In this document: positions 23,766 through 31,442 of the stretch, in pieces | Position numbering within the stretch: position 1 is the stretch's first letter | Layout of the letters: every line of letters starts with the position of its first letter | Assembly: GCA_003222535.1 (NCBI GenBank) | Contig: QHWJ01000199.1 | Coordinates: 1-43,372 of the forward strand | Direction of reading: 5' to 3' | Origin: Acidobacteriota bacterium | Lineage (GTDB): Bacteria > Acidobacteriota > Vicinamibacteria > Vicinamibacterales > CAVVIG01 | DNA length: 43,372 nt | Made by a program: the position numbers and the translations under genes | Notes under the pieces: model-generated | Told to the model about the DNA's origin: nothing | Database searches by the model: none | What the model saw: only the letters and a program-made list of their open reading frames with translations

Positions 23766-24365
23766 CTACTTCCTGTCTTTGTAATCCTCCGAAGAGGCGG
23801 GGTCCAATTCCCACCGGTGCTTGTCGCGCTCGATCAACTTCTCGCTTGCTTTCAAGGGCTCGTTATCATCGTACTGAACGCCCAGCGCCTTGCCGATGTC
23901 GTCGACAATGTCCTGATCGGGCGTCGGGTTGTCGCCACCTGGGGCCTCCTCGCCGGCGAAGTAAGCGTCGTCGATGTCCACGTCGACGTCGCCGGCGGTG
24001 ATGTCGGGCGTCATTCCGCGGTGATTGCGCAGGTTCTCTTCCATTTCGGCGCGCCCGGTGCGCGCGGCTGAGCCGTGCCTGTCCATGTTCAAGGATGACG
24101 GCGGTGTCTGCACCGTGTCCTCGAGCGTGCGCCGCATACGGTCCAGCCTCGCGACTTTGATCAGCTTCGGAGTCGGCAGCTTCCGGTTGACGGTCTTCTG
24201 GACCGCGGCCTTTTTCCGGGGGCTCTGAATCCGTGTCTTTCGGGCACGTGCCTGAACCTTGCCCTTGAGTATCGGAATAGGGCGTTTGGCCGATCGGCGT
24301 GCGGGAGCCCGTTTCCGCCCGGACCTGGCTGATTTGGCGGGCTTGGTGGCCTTGCGTCTGGCCAT
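23766..24365 (-). CDS. DUF6335 family protein with a basic N-terminal region
   Basis: Protein of unknown function, 199 residues. The first about 65 residues are Lys/Arg/Ala-rich (MARRKATKPAKSARSGRKRA), resembling histone-like tails and suggesting nucleic-acid binding. The C-terminal half matches the DUF6335 pattern: ITAGDVDVDIDDAYFAGEEAPGGDNPTPDQDIVDDIGKALGV, then EPLKASEKLIERDKHRWELDPASSEDY. It lies between cmk and rpsA on the opposite strand, divergent from rpsA. Confidence 0.78.
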   Translation of the reverse strand: MARRKATKPAKSARSGRKRAPARRSAKRPIPILKGKVQARARKTRIQSPRKKAAVQKTVNRKLPTPKLIKVARLDRMRRTLEDTVQTPPSSLNMDRHGSAARTGRAEMEENLRNHRGMTPDITAGDVDVDIDDAYFAGEEAPGGDNPTPDQDIVDDIGKALGVQYDDNEPLKASEKLIERDKHRWELDPASSEDYKDRK

Positions 24366-24384
24366 GCTGCGTCCTTTCCGAACC

Positions 24385-24428
24385 TTGACAGTTTGCCGAT
24401 AAGTGTCGTACTCTCTGTTGCTTATCGG
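24385..24428 (+). promoter_or_regulatory. Candidate rpsA promoter with an 8-bp inverted repeat over the -10 region
   Basis: A perfect TTGACA (24385-24390) is followed at 18 bp by TACTCT (24409-24414). CCGATAAG (24396-24403) and CTTATCGG (24421-24428) are exact inverted complements that bracket the -10 box and the predicted start. This looks like an operator or an RNA hairpin at the 5' end. The leader to the ATG (24541) would be about 120 nt. Confidence 0.55.
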
Positions 24429-24540
24429 AATTCAGGGAAACCTCGCGGGGCACCGGGCCCGCCGAAATAGACCGCAGGTAATGGCCCAGTGGCAGCAATC
24501 GCCCGGTCGTAATCGATCGACGCAGGAGGACGCGCAAGGC

Positions 24541-26337
24541 ATGGCGAACGTAGATGACGAGAACACTCCCGGTGCGGGCGGCGGCGTCGCAACGAGCGAA
24601 CGCATAGAACGCAGCGACCGCACGGATCGCGGCACGTTGAAGGCGCGGCCGCGCGAGGACGACGAGCAGATCGACCCGGCGGAATACGCGCGGCTGCTCG
24701 ATTCCTACGATAACAGCTTCCGGAACATCGCGGAAGGCGAAGTCGTCAAGGGCACGGTTCTCAAAGTGACGGCATCGGAAGTGATTGTCGATGTCGGGTA
24801 CAAGTCCGAGGGCATCATTTCGGTCGAGGAATTCCTCGATGAGAACCGTGAGGTCACGGTCCAGCCCGGCGACATCGTCGACGTGCTGCTCGAGCGCACG
24901 GAAGACCGCGAAGGCTATGTCGTTCTCTCGCGCGAAAAAGCGGAGAAGATGAAGATCTGGGACGAGGTCGAGAAGGCCTATGCCGAGCGCAAGGTCGTCA
25001 TCGGCCGCGTGATCGAGCGCATCAAGGGCGGTCTGGCCGTGGACATCGGCGTCCGCGCGTTCCTGCCCGGATCGCAGATCGACGTGCGTCCCGTGAGAAA
25101 CCTCGACGCGCTGCGCGGCCAGGAGCTGCGGATGCGGGTCATCAAAGTGAACAAGAAGCGCGGCAATATCGTGCTGTCGCGCAAGGCGCTGCTCGAAGAA
25201 GAGAACGCCGAGAAGAAGAAGCACACGCTCGAGACGCTCGCCGAAGGCAAAGTGCTCAAGGGCGTGGTCAAGAACATCACGGACTACGGCGCGTTCATCG
25301 ATCTGGGCGGCATCGACGGCCTGCTGCACATCACGGACATGTCCTGGGGCCGCGTCGGGCATCCGTCCGAGCTGTTCAAGGTGAACGACGAGATCGACGT
25401 GATCGTGCTCAAGTACGATCCGGCGACCGAGCGCGTCTCGCTGGGCCACAAGCAGCTCATCACCGACCCGTGGGCGAACGTGATGGAACGCTATCCGGTC
25501 GGCGCGCGTATGGGCGGAAAGGTCGTCAGCCTGACCGATTACGGCGCGTTCGTCGAGCTGGAGGCGGGCGTCGAGGGGCTGATCCACGTCAGCGAGATGT
25601 CATGGAGCAAGCGCGTCAAGCATCCGTCGAAGATTCTGAACGTCGGCGACCCGGTGGACGCGATGGTGCTCGGCGTCGACGCGACGGCGCGGCGGATCTC
25701 GCTCGGCCTCAAGCAGGTCGAGACCAACCCGTGGCACGACCTGGCGGACAAGTACCCGGTCGGCTCGAAGATCCAGGGCAAGGTCCGCAACCTGACGGAG
25801 TTCGGCGCGTTCGTCGAGGTGGAGGAAGAAATCGACGGCCTGATCCACATCTCGGACATGTCGTGGAGCAAGCGGATCAAGCATCCGTCCGAAGTGCTGA
25901 AAAAAGGTGACGTCGTCGACGCGATGGTGTTGAACATCGACGCCGAGAACCAGCGACTCTCACTTGGCCTCAAGCAGCTGGCGACCGACATCTGGGACGA
26001 CTTCTTCTCCCATCATCACGTCGGCGACACGATCGAGGGCAAGGTGGTCCGCATGACGAACTTCGGCGCCTTCGTCGAGCTCGACGAGGGGATCGAGGGG
26101 CTCATCCACGTGTCGGAGTTCGACGACTCGCAACATGCCGGAAAGGATGGGAAGATCGAGCTGACGGTCGGCGAAACCTACCCGATGAAGATCATCAAGC
26201 TGGCCCCGGCCGAGCGGAAGATCGGGTTGTCGATTCGCGCGCTCAAGTCCGACGAGTTCCGCACCGACTGGGAGAGCTACCAGGAAGGCGCCGGCGACGG
26301 CAGTGCGACGCTCGGGGATCACTTCCGAAACCGTTGA
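24541..26337 (+). CDS. rpsA: 30S ribosomal protein S1 (six S1 domains)
   Basis: Binds mRNA and helps load it onto the 30S subunit. The 598 residues contain six S1/OB repeats starting near residues 64, 149, 235, 322, 409 and 496, with repeated phrases such as DYGAFIDLGG(I)DGLLHITDMSW, DYGAFVELEAGVEGLIHVSEMSW and FGAFVEVEEEIDGLIHISDMSW. The N-terminal 55 residues are polar and acidic. The ATG at 24541 has AGGAGG at 24524-24529 (11 nt away) and is preferred over frame-mates at 24403 and 24481. HU/IHF follows 42 nt downstream, as is common. Confidence 0.96.
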   Translation: MANVDDENTPGAGGGVATSERIERSDRTDRGTLKARPREDDEQIDPAEYARLLDSYDNSFRNIAEGEVVKGTVLKVTASEVIVDVGYKSEGIISVEEFLDENREVTVQPGDIVDVLLERTEDREGYVVLSREKAEKMKIWDEVEKAYAERKVVIGRVIERIKGGLAVDIGVRAFLPGSQIDVRPVRNLDALRGQELRMRVIKVNKKRGNIVLSRKALLEEENAEKKKHTLETLAEGKVLKGVVKNITDYGAFIDLGGIDGLLHITDMSWGRVGHPSELFKVNDEIDVIVLKYDPATERVSLGHKQLITDPWANVMERYPVGARMGGKVVSLTDYGAFVELEAGVEGLIHVSEMSWSKRVKHPSKILNVGDPVDAMVLGVDATARRISLGLKQVETNPWHDLADKYPVGSKIQGKVRNLTEFGAFVEVEEEIDGLIHISDMSWSKRIKHPSEVLKKGDVVDAMVLNIDAENQRLSLGLKQLATDIWDDFFSHHHVGDTIEGKVVRMTNFGAFVELDEGIEGLIHVSEFDDSQHAGKDGKIELTVGETYPMKIIKLAPAERKIGLSIRALKSDEFRTDWESYQEGAGDGSATLGDHFRNR

Positions 26338-26379
26338 TGGCTGATGGCAGTAGACCTTAGCCATGACGAGGGACCAAGT

Positions 26380-26736
26380 ATGACCAACGGCAGCATGACA
26401 AAGGCGGAGCTCGTCGAGGAAGTCTCGCGCGTGTCGGACCTCACCAAGAAGCACTCCGAGGTGATCGTCGACACGGTGTTCCGCAGCATCATCGAGGCGC
26501 TGCACCGCGGCGAGAAGATCGAGCTGCGGGGGTTCGGCAGTTTCCGGCTGCGCAAGCGAGAGCCGCGGAAGGGCCGCAATCCGAAGACCGGCGATAAGGT
26601 GGACGTGCCGCCGAAGAAAGTGCCGTACTTCAAGCCTGGGAAAGAGCTCAAAGAGCTGATCAACAGGGAGCCGGCGCCCCCCACCGCGGCGCCTCCCGGA
26701 CAGAGCACGGTGCCGCCGGATGCCATGGCGGTCTGA
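26380..26736 (+). CDS. HU/IHF-family DNA-binding protein
   Basis: Small nucleoid protein that bends DNA. The 118-residue protein has the HU fold: MTKAELVEEVSRVSDLTKKHSEVIVDTVFRSIIEALHRGEKIELRGFGSFRLRKREPRKGRNPKTGDKV..PPKKVPYFKPGKELKE in segments matching IhfB/HU, with RNPKTG in the DNA-binding arm. The C-terminal 25 residues form a Pro/Ala-rich tail absent from classical HU. ATG 26380 has GAGGGA upstream; ATG 26395 is an alternative. Its position after rpsA suggests an ihfB-type gene. Confidence 0.93.
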   Translation: MTNGSMTKAELVEEVSRVSDLTKKHSEVIVDTVFRSIIEALHRGEKIELRGFGSFRLRKREPRKGRNPKTGDKVDVPPKKVPYFKPGKELKELINREPAPPTAAPPGQSTVPPDAMAV

Positions 26737-26746
26737 TGATGGGGTC

Positions 26747-26843
26747 GTTGCTGGTTGCTAGTTGCTAGTTGCTAGAGATGAAGCAGTCCGGGTACCTGGC
26801 AACTAGCAGCTGGCAACTACCAACTAGTAACTAGTAACTAGCC
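26747..26843. repeat. Word-repeat hairpin (TTGCTAG / CTAGCAA, CTAGTAA) between HU and HIT genes
   Basis: GTTGCTGGTTGCTAG and GTTGCTAGTTGCTAG (26747-26775) face CTGGCAACTAGCAG, CTGGCAACTACC and AACTAGTAACTAGTAACTAG (26796-26842). The HIT-protein GTG begins six bases after it, so the ribosome site of that gene falls in or beside the right arm. Confidence 0.88.
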
Positions 26844-26848
26844 ACACT

Positions 26849-27346
26849 GTGGAACGTTTATGGGCCCCCTGGAGACTCGCGTACGTGACCGGCGCGAGCG
26901 GCGGTATCGACGATTGCATCTTCTGCCACGCCTCTGAACCCGGTCGAGACGAGCTTGTCCTCGTTCGCGGCCGGACTTCTTACGTCATCCTCAATCTGTA
27001 TCCGTACAACAACGGCCACCTGATGGTGGTGCCGAATCGTCACGTCGCCACGCTGGCGTCGACCACCGGCGACGAGCAGGCCGAGCTCATGCGGTATACG
27101 CGTCACGCGGAGATCGCACTCACCGAAGCGTACACGCCGCAGGGGATCAACATCGGCGTGAACCTCGGCCGGCCCGCCGGTGCCGGCGTGCTCGATCACC
27201 TGCACGTCCATCTCGTGCCGAGGTGGAACGGCGACACGAACTTCATGACCGTCGTCGGCAACGTGCGCGTGTTGCCGGAAGATCTCGGCGCGACGGCCAG
27301 GAAGCTGCGGCCCATCTTCGAGCGGCTGGCCGCGGCGAACGTGTAG
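26849..27346 (+). CDS. HIT-family hydrolase/phosphorylase (Ap4A phosphorylase-like)
   Basis: The 165 residues contain the histidine-triad motif HLHVHLVPRW (about residues 113-122), which acts on nucleotide polyphosphates such as Ap4A. The N-terminus ERLWAPWRLAYV and the CIFC motif followed by NLYPYNNGHLMVVPNRHV match the actinobacterial-type HIT phosphorylases. A GTG start is used at 26849. It is probably cytoplasmic. The exact substrate is unproven. It is flanked by word-repeat hairpins on both sides. Confidence 0.9.
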   Translation: MERLWAPWRLAYVTGASGGIDDCIFCHASEPGRDELVLVRGRTSYVILNLYPYNNGHLMVVPNRHVATLASTTGDEQAELMRYTRHAEIALTEAYTPQGINIGVNLGRPAGAGVLDHLHVHLVPRWNGDTNFMTVVGNVRVLPEDLGATARKLRPIFERLAAANV

Positions 27347-27429
27347 GCCACGAAACGCACGAAACAACGAAAGACACGAAAAGGCTGGTGTTCTTTTTCG
27401 TGTTTCGTGTTTTCGTGTTTTTCGTGGTT
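27346..27429. repeat. Word-repeat hairpin (CACGAAA / TTTCGTG) after the HIT gene
   Basis: GGCCACGAAACGCACGAAAC...GACACGAAAAG (27346-27383) faces CTTTTTCGTGTTTCGTG and TTTTCGTGTTTTTCGTGGTT (27393-27429). This is the same word as at 21657-21740, about 5.6 kb away, so the two elements belong to one sequence subfamily. Confidence 0.88.
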
Positions 27430-27441
27430 GTATTTGGTCTT

Positions 27442-28584
27442 ATGGTCCTGGAACTGACAGCGGAACAGGAAGCGTTTCGGCAGCAGATCGAGGCGTTCGC
27501 GCGCGACGTGGTGTCATTGCGCGCGGCCGGCATCGACAAGTCCGGCGAGTTCCCGGGCGACGTCATGCACGCGGCGGCTGCTCATGGGCTGCTCGGCGTC
27601 ACCATTCCGAAAGCGTGGGGCGGCGCGGGGCGCGACTACGTGAGTTATGCGCTCGCGATCGAAGCGGTTGCGCGCGCCAGTGCCACCGTCGCGGTCTCCC
27701 TGTCGGTGACCAACTCGCTGGTCGCCGAGGTGATCGCCCACGCGGGCCGTGAGCCGCAGCGCGAGCGATGGCTGCGCCCGCTCGCGAGCGGCGAAGCCAT
27801 CGGCGCGTTCGCGCTCTCCGAGCCCGACGCGGGCACCGATGCGGCGAACCAGAAGACGAAGGCGGTCAAGTCCGGAGACGGCTACCGTATCACCGGTCGC
27901 AAGGTGTGGGTTGCGAACGCTGAGGAAGCGTCCGTGGCCATCGTGTTTGCCCGCACGCGTCCGGGGCTGCGCGGCCTGGGCGTGACGGCGTTTCTCGTCC
28001 CCATGGCCACGCCCGGCATCAGGCGCACGGCACGCGCCGATTCGCTGGGCGTCCGCGGGCTCGGCTGCATGGACCTCGATCTCGACATCAGCGTCGGCGA
28101 CGATCAGGTGCTCGGCCACGTGGACCAGGGATTCCGTCTGGCGATGTGGGCGCTGCAGGGAGGACGCGTGGCGATCGCGGCGCAGGCGCTCGGCATCGGG
28201 CAGGCAGCGCTCGACGAAGCGATCGCGCATGCGAAGCGGCGGGAGCAGTTCGGACAGCCGATCGCGAATTATCAGGCCATCCAGTGGATGCTCGCCGATA
28301 TGGCGACCGAGCTGGCCGCCGCGCGCATGCTGACGCTGAAGGCGGCCGCGGCGAAGGATCGTCAGGACAAGAGCGCGTGCGAAGCGTCGATGGCGAAGCT
28401 CGCCGCCTCGGAGGCGGCCCACAAGGCGGCGGACAAGGCCATGCAGATCCTGGCGTCGGCCGGCTATCGTCGCGGATCGGTCGTCGAGCGCCTGTTCCGC
28501 GACGTGCGCGCCACGGAAATTTATCAGGGAACGTCCGAAGCGCAGCGTATGATTATCGCGGCCAACGTGCTGGCTAACGCCTAG
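27442..28584 (+). CDS. Acyl-CoA dehydrogenase-like flavoprotein with Gln at the catalytic Glu position
   Basis: FAD-dependent acyl-CoA dehydrogenase fold, 380 residues: ELTAEQEAFRQQIEAFARD start, FALSEPDAGTDAANQKT (FAD/substrate loop), YRITGRKVWVANAEEA, GGRVAIAAQALGIGQAALDEAIAHAKRREQFGQPIANYQAIQ and the C-terminal signature IYQGTSEAQRMI. In short/medium-chain enzymes that signature is IYEGT and its Glu is the catalytic base; here the codon is CAG (Gln). No alternative Glu is evident at the isovaleryl/long-chain position (LQGGRVAIA). Activity or substrate is therefore uncertain. The ATG at 27442 follows the repeat. Confidence 0.9.
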   Translation: MVLELTAEQEAFRQQIEAFARDVVSLRAAGIDKSGEFPGDVMHAAAAHGLLGVTIPKAWGGAGRDYVSYALAIEAVARASATVAVSLSVTNSLVAEVIAHAGREPQRERWLRPLASGEAIGAFALSEPDAGTDAANQKTKAVKSGDGYRITGRKVWVANAEEASVAIVFARTRPGLRGLGVTAFLVPMATPGIRRTARADSLGVRGLGCMDLDLDISVGDDQVLGHVDQGFRLAMWALQGGRVAIAAQALGIGQAALDEAIAHAKRREQFGQPIANYQAIQWMLADMATELAAARMLTLKAAAAKDRQDKSACEASMAKLAASEAAHKAADKAMQILASAGYRRGSVVERLFRDVRATEIYQGTSEAQRMIIAANVLANA

Positions 28585-28589
28585 CAGAC

Positions 28590-28685
28590 GGGAATCGGGT
28601 AACCGGGTAATCTGGTAATCGGGTGATTGGATTGCCCGATTGCGCAATCAAATTACCCGATTACTCGATTATCCGATTACCAGAT
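28590..28685. repeat. Word-repeat hairpin (GGTAATC / GATTACC), copy 1
   Basis: GGGTAACCGGGTAATCTGG and TAATCGGGTGATTGG on the left face AATTACCCGATTACTCG and ATTATCCGATTACCAG on the right, around a central GATTGCGCAATC. It is closely related to the elements at 29774-29876 and 31320-31433. It ends 10 nt before the asparaginase pseudogene ATG. Confidence 0.9.
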
Positions 28686-28695
28686 GCGAGGTTTT

Positions 28696-29768
28696 ATGAA
28701 GAAGCTGAACCGCCGTGACTTCGTCCGCACGACGACCGCCGCGGCCGCTGCCGCCGCCGCCGCATCCAAGCCATTGTTCGCTCAGGCACCCACGGTGTTG
28801 ACACCGAAAAGCGTCAAGCCGTGCGTTGTCGCGTCGTCCAACGGCAACCGGTCGAAGGACGCCGACGGCGTCACCTGCGTGGCGAAGGCGTTCAAGATGA
28901 TGACGGGCGGCGCCGACGTGCTCGATGCGCTCGTCGCCGGCGTCGCGATCGTCGAGCTCGATCCAAACCAGACGGGCGTCGGTTGGAGCGGTCTGCCGAA
29001 CGCCGAGGGCGTCGTGCAGCTCGATGCGTCGTGCATGCACGGCCCCAGGAAACGCGCCGGCGCCGTCGCGGGGATCGAGGGCGTCCGCACGCCGGCGAGG
29101 GTCGCCCAGCTGGTCGCCGACGAGACCGATCATCATCTGCTCGTGGGCAAGGGCGCGCAGGACTTCGCCCGCGCGATGGGCTTCAAGATCGAGGAGGGGC
29201 TGATCAACGAGACCGCGCGCAAACAGTGGCTCGAGTGGAAGCGGCGCACCGATCCGTTGCACTACCTGAGCCCGAAGGACCGCGCGCAAGCGTGGTACGA
29301 CGCGGGCCTGCAGATGGTACGCGAGGGGCTCATCGACGGCGAGCATTTCTGGGGGACCACACGACGAGCGGGCTGGCATGGAAGATCCCCGGGCGCGCGG
29401 GCGACTCACCGATTCTCGGCGCCGGACTCTACGTCGACGGCGACATCGGCGCGGCCGGGTCGACGGGCCGCGGAGGGTCGAATCTCTACAATCTGTCGTC
29501 GTTCCTGATCGTCGAAGAGATGCGCCGCGGCGCGCACCCGAAGGACGCCGCGATGACGGCGCTCAAGCGTGTGGTCAGGAACACCATCGAGAAGCGCCTG
29601 CTCAACGGGCGTGGCCAGCCCAACTTCGGGCTGAACTTCTACGTGCTGAACGCGAAGGGCGAGTACGCCGGCGTGGCGATGTACGAATCGACGTATGCCG
29701 TGTGCACGGAGCACGGCGCGCAGACGCTCAAGACCGACGCGCTGTTCGAGGGAAGCGCCACCGACTGA
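28696..29768 (+). pseudogene. N4-(beta-N-acetylglucosaminyl)-L-asparaginase-like gene, broken by deletion/frameshift
   Basis: Ntn-hydrolase family that cleaves GlcNAc-asparagine or beta-aspartyl bonds after autoproteolysis. The N-terminus has a twin-arginine signal (NRRDFVRTTTAAAA). The first frame runs through PNAEGVVQLDASCM and DRAQAWYDAGLQMVREGLIDGEHFWGT, then goes astray. From about 29360 the family match continues one frame over with HTTSGLAWKIPGRAGDSPILGAGLYVDGD to YAVCTEHGAQTL. About 15-20 residues normally lying between the nucleophile segment (GT) and TTSG are missing, so a deletion not divisible by three removed part of the active-site beta-strand. Translation would stop near 29508. 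It sits between two near-identical repeats. Confidence 0.85.
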
Positions 29769-29773
29769 CGACC

Positions 29774-29876
29774 GAATCTGGTAATTGGGTAATCTGGTAA
29801 TCTGGTAATTGGATTGGACGATTGGACGATTGGGCAATCCAATTACTCGATTACTCGATTACCCGATTACCAGATT
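29774..29876. repeat. Word-repeat hairpin (GGTAATC / GATTACC), copy 2
   Basis: AATCTGGTAATTGGG, TAATCTGGTAATCTGGTAATT and GGATTGGACGATTGGACG face CAATTACTCGATTACTCG and ATTACCCGATTACCAGATT. Same family as copies 1 and 3. The gap between the pseudogene and the glycosyltransferase-like gene (29769-29945) otherwise holds only about 70 nt with no recognised signal. Confidence 0.9.
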
Positions 29877-29945
29877 AGTTCGGACGCCGCCAGAGCCGGA
29901 TCGCCGAGTCGTCAGGCAGCGCGGCGTTGTCGCTGCTCGATCGGG

Positions 29946-31292
29946 TCATCGCGGAACCCTGAAGACGCGGCCCTTGTCGACGCCGAACGCCACGTGGGAT
30001 TGGTTCGCACCAGGCCGGCGCAGGCCCGCCAGGCGCCAATCGCGCGGCGGCGGATCGATCCACACGAAGACGTTGCGCCCGGATCGGAGCCGCACGGCGT
30101 CGCTCGCGAAGGTGCCGAATGCGCCGACGAAACTCGACGTCGAATCGTCGACGTCGTGCAGCACGATGACGTCGCCAGCCGTCAAGGCTGCGGCATACGG
30201 CTCGATCGTTCGCAGCGCGCGCTCGGAGAAGCGGGCGGGCTCAACGTAGCGTCCATTTCGCGCCCGGTAGATCGGAACGAGGGACAGCAGCACGGCCGCC
30301 ATGACGGCCCCGAGGCGTACCAGGTGTGCGCGTTGTGCCCCAACGCGCATCACCATCGTCTCGACAATCGCGCCGCACCCGATGGCGGCGCCGATGGAGG
30401 GAAAGACGGCATACAGGCTCGACCGGATGGGAAGAAAGACCGTCAAGACGTAGCCACCGACAAACCAGACGGCGCACGCCTCGATCAGGCGGCGGTGGCG
30501 GTCGTCGATGGCGGGTTTCAGACGATAAGCCGCCGCGGTCAGCAGAAGCGCGATCCCGAACAGCGTGGCTCCTCGATCCGCATACTCGAACAGGTTGCGC
30601 AGCACGGACAGCGGAGCAAACGAGAACTGGTAGTAAGAGGGGGCGGACGCCGGCGTGAACGCCCCGGTGTGAAAACGAAGCACGAGATAAGCGACGAGCG
30701 GCGTCGCGAGGTGCGCCGCCACACGCCAGGGGTTGCCGGCGCGCTCGAGGAGCAGCCGGTGCCACGCCAGCAGGATCACCGGGAGGACGATCGCTTCCTC
30801 CTTTGATCCAAGCGCCGCCGCGAGGAACACCGCCATCCAGACGTCGCGCTGCTTCAGCATCGCGATCGCGGACAGGAGCGCAAAGAGCGTCAGGCACAGC
30901 GATGTGCGTCCGCTGATCCAGACGAGCGCCATATTGATGCCGTGCGGGTTGACGGCCCAGAGGAGACCGGCCAGCGATGCCGCGGGCGCCGACAGGTTCG
31001 CGGCGCGGCAGAGCAGCCACAACGCGGCGACGCACGCGACATACAGCGCGAGATTGGTGACCCCGTATCCGCGCGGTCTCACGTCGTGCGCGAGATAGTC
31101 GATCGCGAAGCTGAAGTCGACGATTGGGCGATAGAAGCCAGCTCTCGGGCGGACGAGCGGGTCCGCCGGCGTCTGAAGCGCGGCCCGGCCCGTTTCGACC
31201 CAACCGAAATCGTCTTTCACGAAGCCGCGGCCGACGTCAGGAAGGTAGACCGCGGTGACGAACAGCAACCACGACGCGGCGACAATGATCAT
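29946..31292 (-). CDS. Polytopic membrane protein, GT-C glycosyltransferase-like
   Basis: The 448-residue protein is very hydrophobic, with about ten predicted membrane helices spread through residues 1-330 and a C-terminal periplasmic domain. Near the N-terminus FVKDDFGWVETG resembles the first-loop acidic motif of polyprenyl-phosphate-sugar glycosyltransferases (PMT/ArnT type), and AVNPHGINMALVWISGRTSL is the GT-C-like loop that follows. The ATG at 31290-31292 is chosen to begin just before the first helix (IIVAASWLLFVTAV); the longer frame runs into the third GGTAATC repeat. Donor and acceptor are unknown. Confidence 0.75.
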   Translation of the reverse strand: MIIVAASWLLFVTAVYLPDVGRGFVKDDFGWVETGRAALQTPADPLVRPRAGFYRPIVDFSFAIDYLAHDVRPRGYGVTNLALYVACVAALWLLCRAANLSAPAASLAGLLWAVNPHGINMALVWISGRTSLCLTLFALLSAIAMLKQRDVWMAVFLAAALGSKEEAIVLPVILLAWHRLLLERAGNPWRVAAHLATPLVAYLVLRFHTGAFTPASAPSYYQFSFAPLSVLRNLFEYADRGATLFGIALLLTAAAYRLKPAIDDRHRRLIEACAVWFVGGYVLTVFLPIRSSLYAVFPSIGAAIGCGAIVETMVMRVGAQRAHLVRLGAVMAAVLLSLVPIYRARNGRYVEPARFSERALRTIEPYAAALTAGDVIVLHDVDDSTSSFVGAFGTFASDAVRLRSGRNVFVWIDPPPRDWRLAGLRRPGANQSHVAFGVDKGRVFRVPR

Positions 31293-31319
31293 GAACGCGG
31301 GGCCGGACCGGCTGACAGC

Positions 31320-31433
31320 GGAATCTGGTAATTGGGTCATCTGGCAATCCGGTAATTGGATTGGACGATTGAGCACGATTGAGCAATCAAAATTACCCGA
31401 TTACCCGATTACCCGATTACCCGATTACCAGAT
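31320..31433. repeat. Word-repeat hairpin (GGTAATC / GATTACC), copy 3
   Basis: GGAATCTGGTAATTGGGTC, CAATCCGGTAATTGGATTGG and ACGATTGAGCACG face AATTACCCGATTACCCG and ATTACCCGATTACCCGATTACCAG. Copies 1-3 bracket the asparaginase pseudogene and the glycosyltransferase-like gene in turn. The right arm carries four near-perfect CGATTACC units. Confidence 0.9.
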
Positions 31434-31442
31434 GACTATGCG

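Noticed and set aside
28627-28700. Upstream-extended start for the asparaginase (MDCPIAQSNYPITRL...)
   Set aside because: The extension is entirely translated word repeat; the ATG at 28696 starts the twin-arginine signal.
28590-31433. Possible CRISPR array because of regularly repeated CGATTACC units
   Set aside because: Units are contiguous without unique spacers, form inverted arms, and no cas gene is near.
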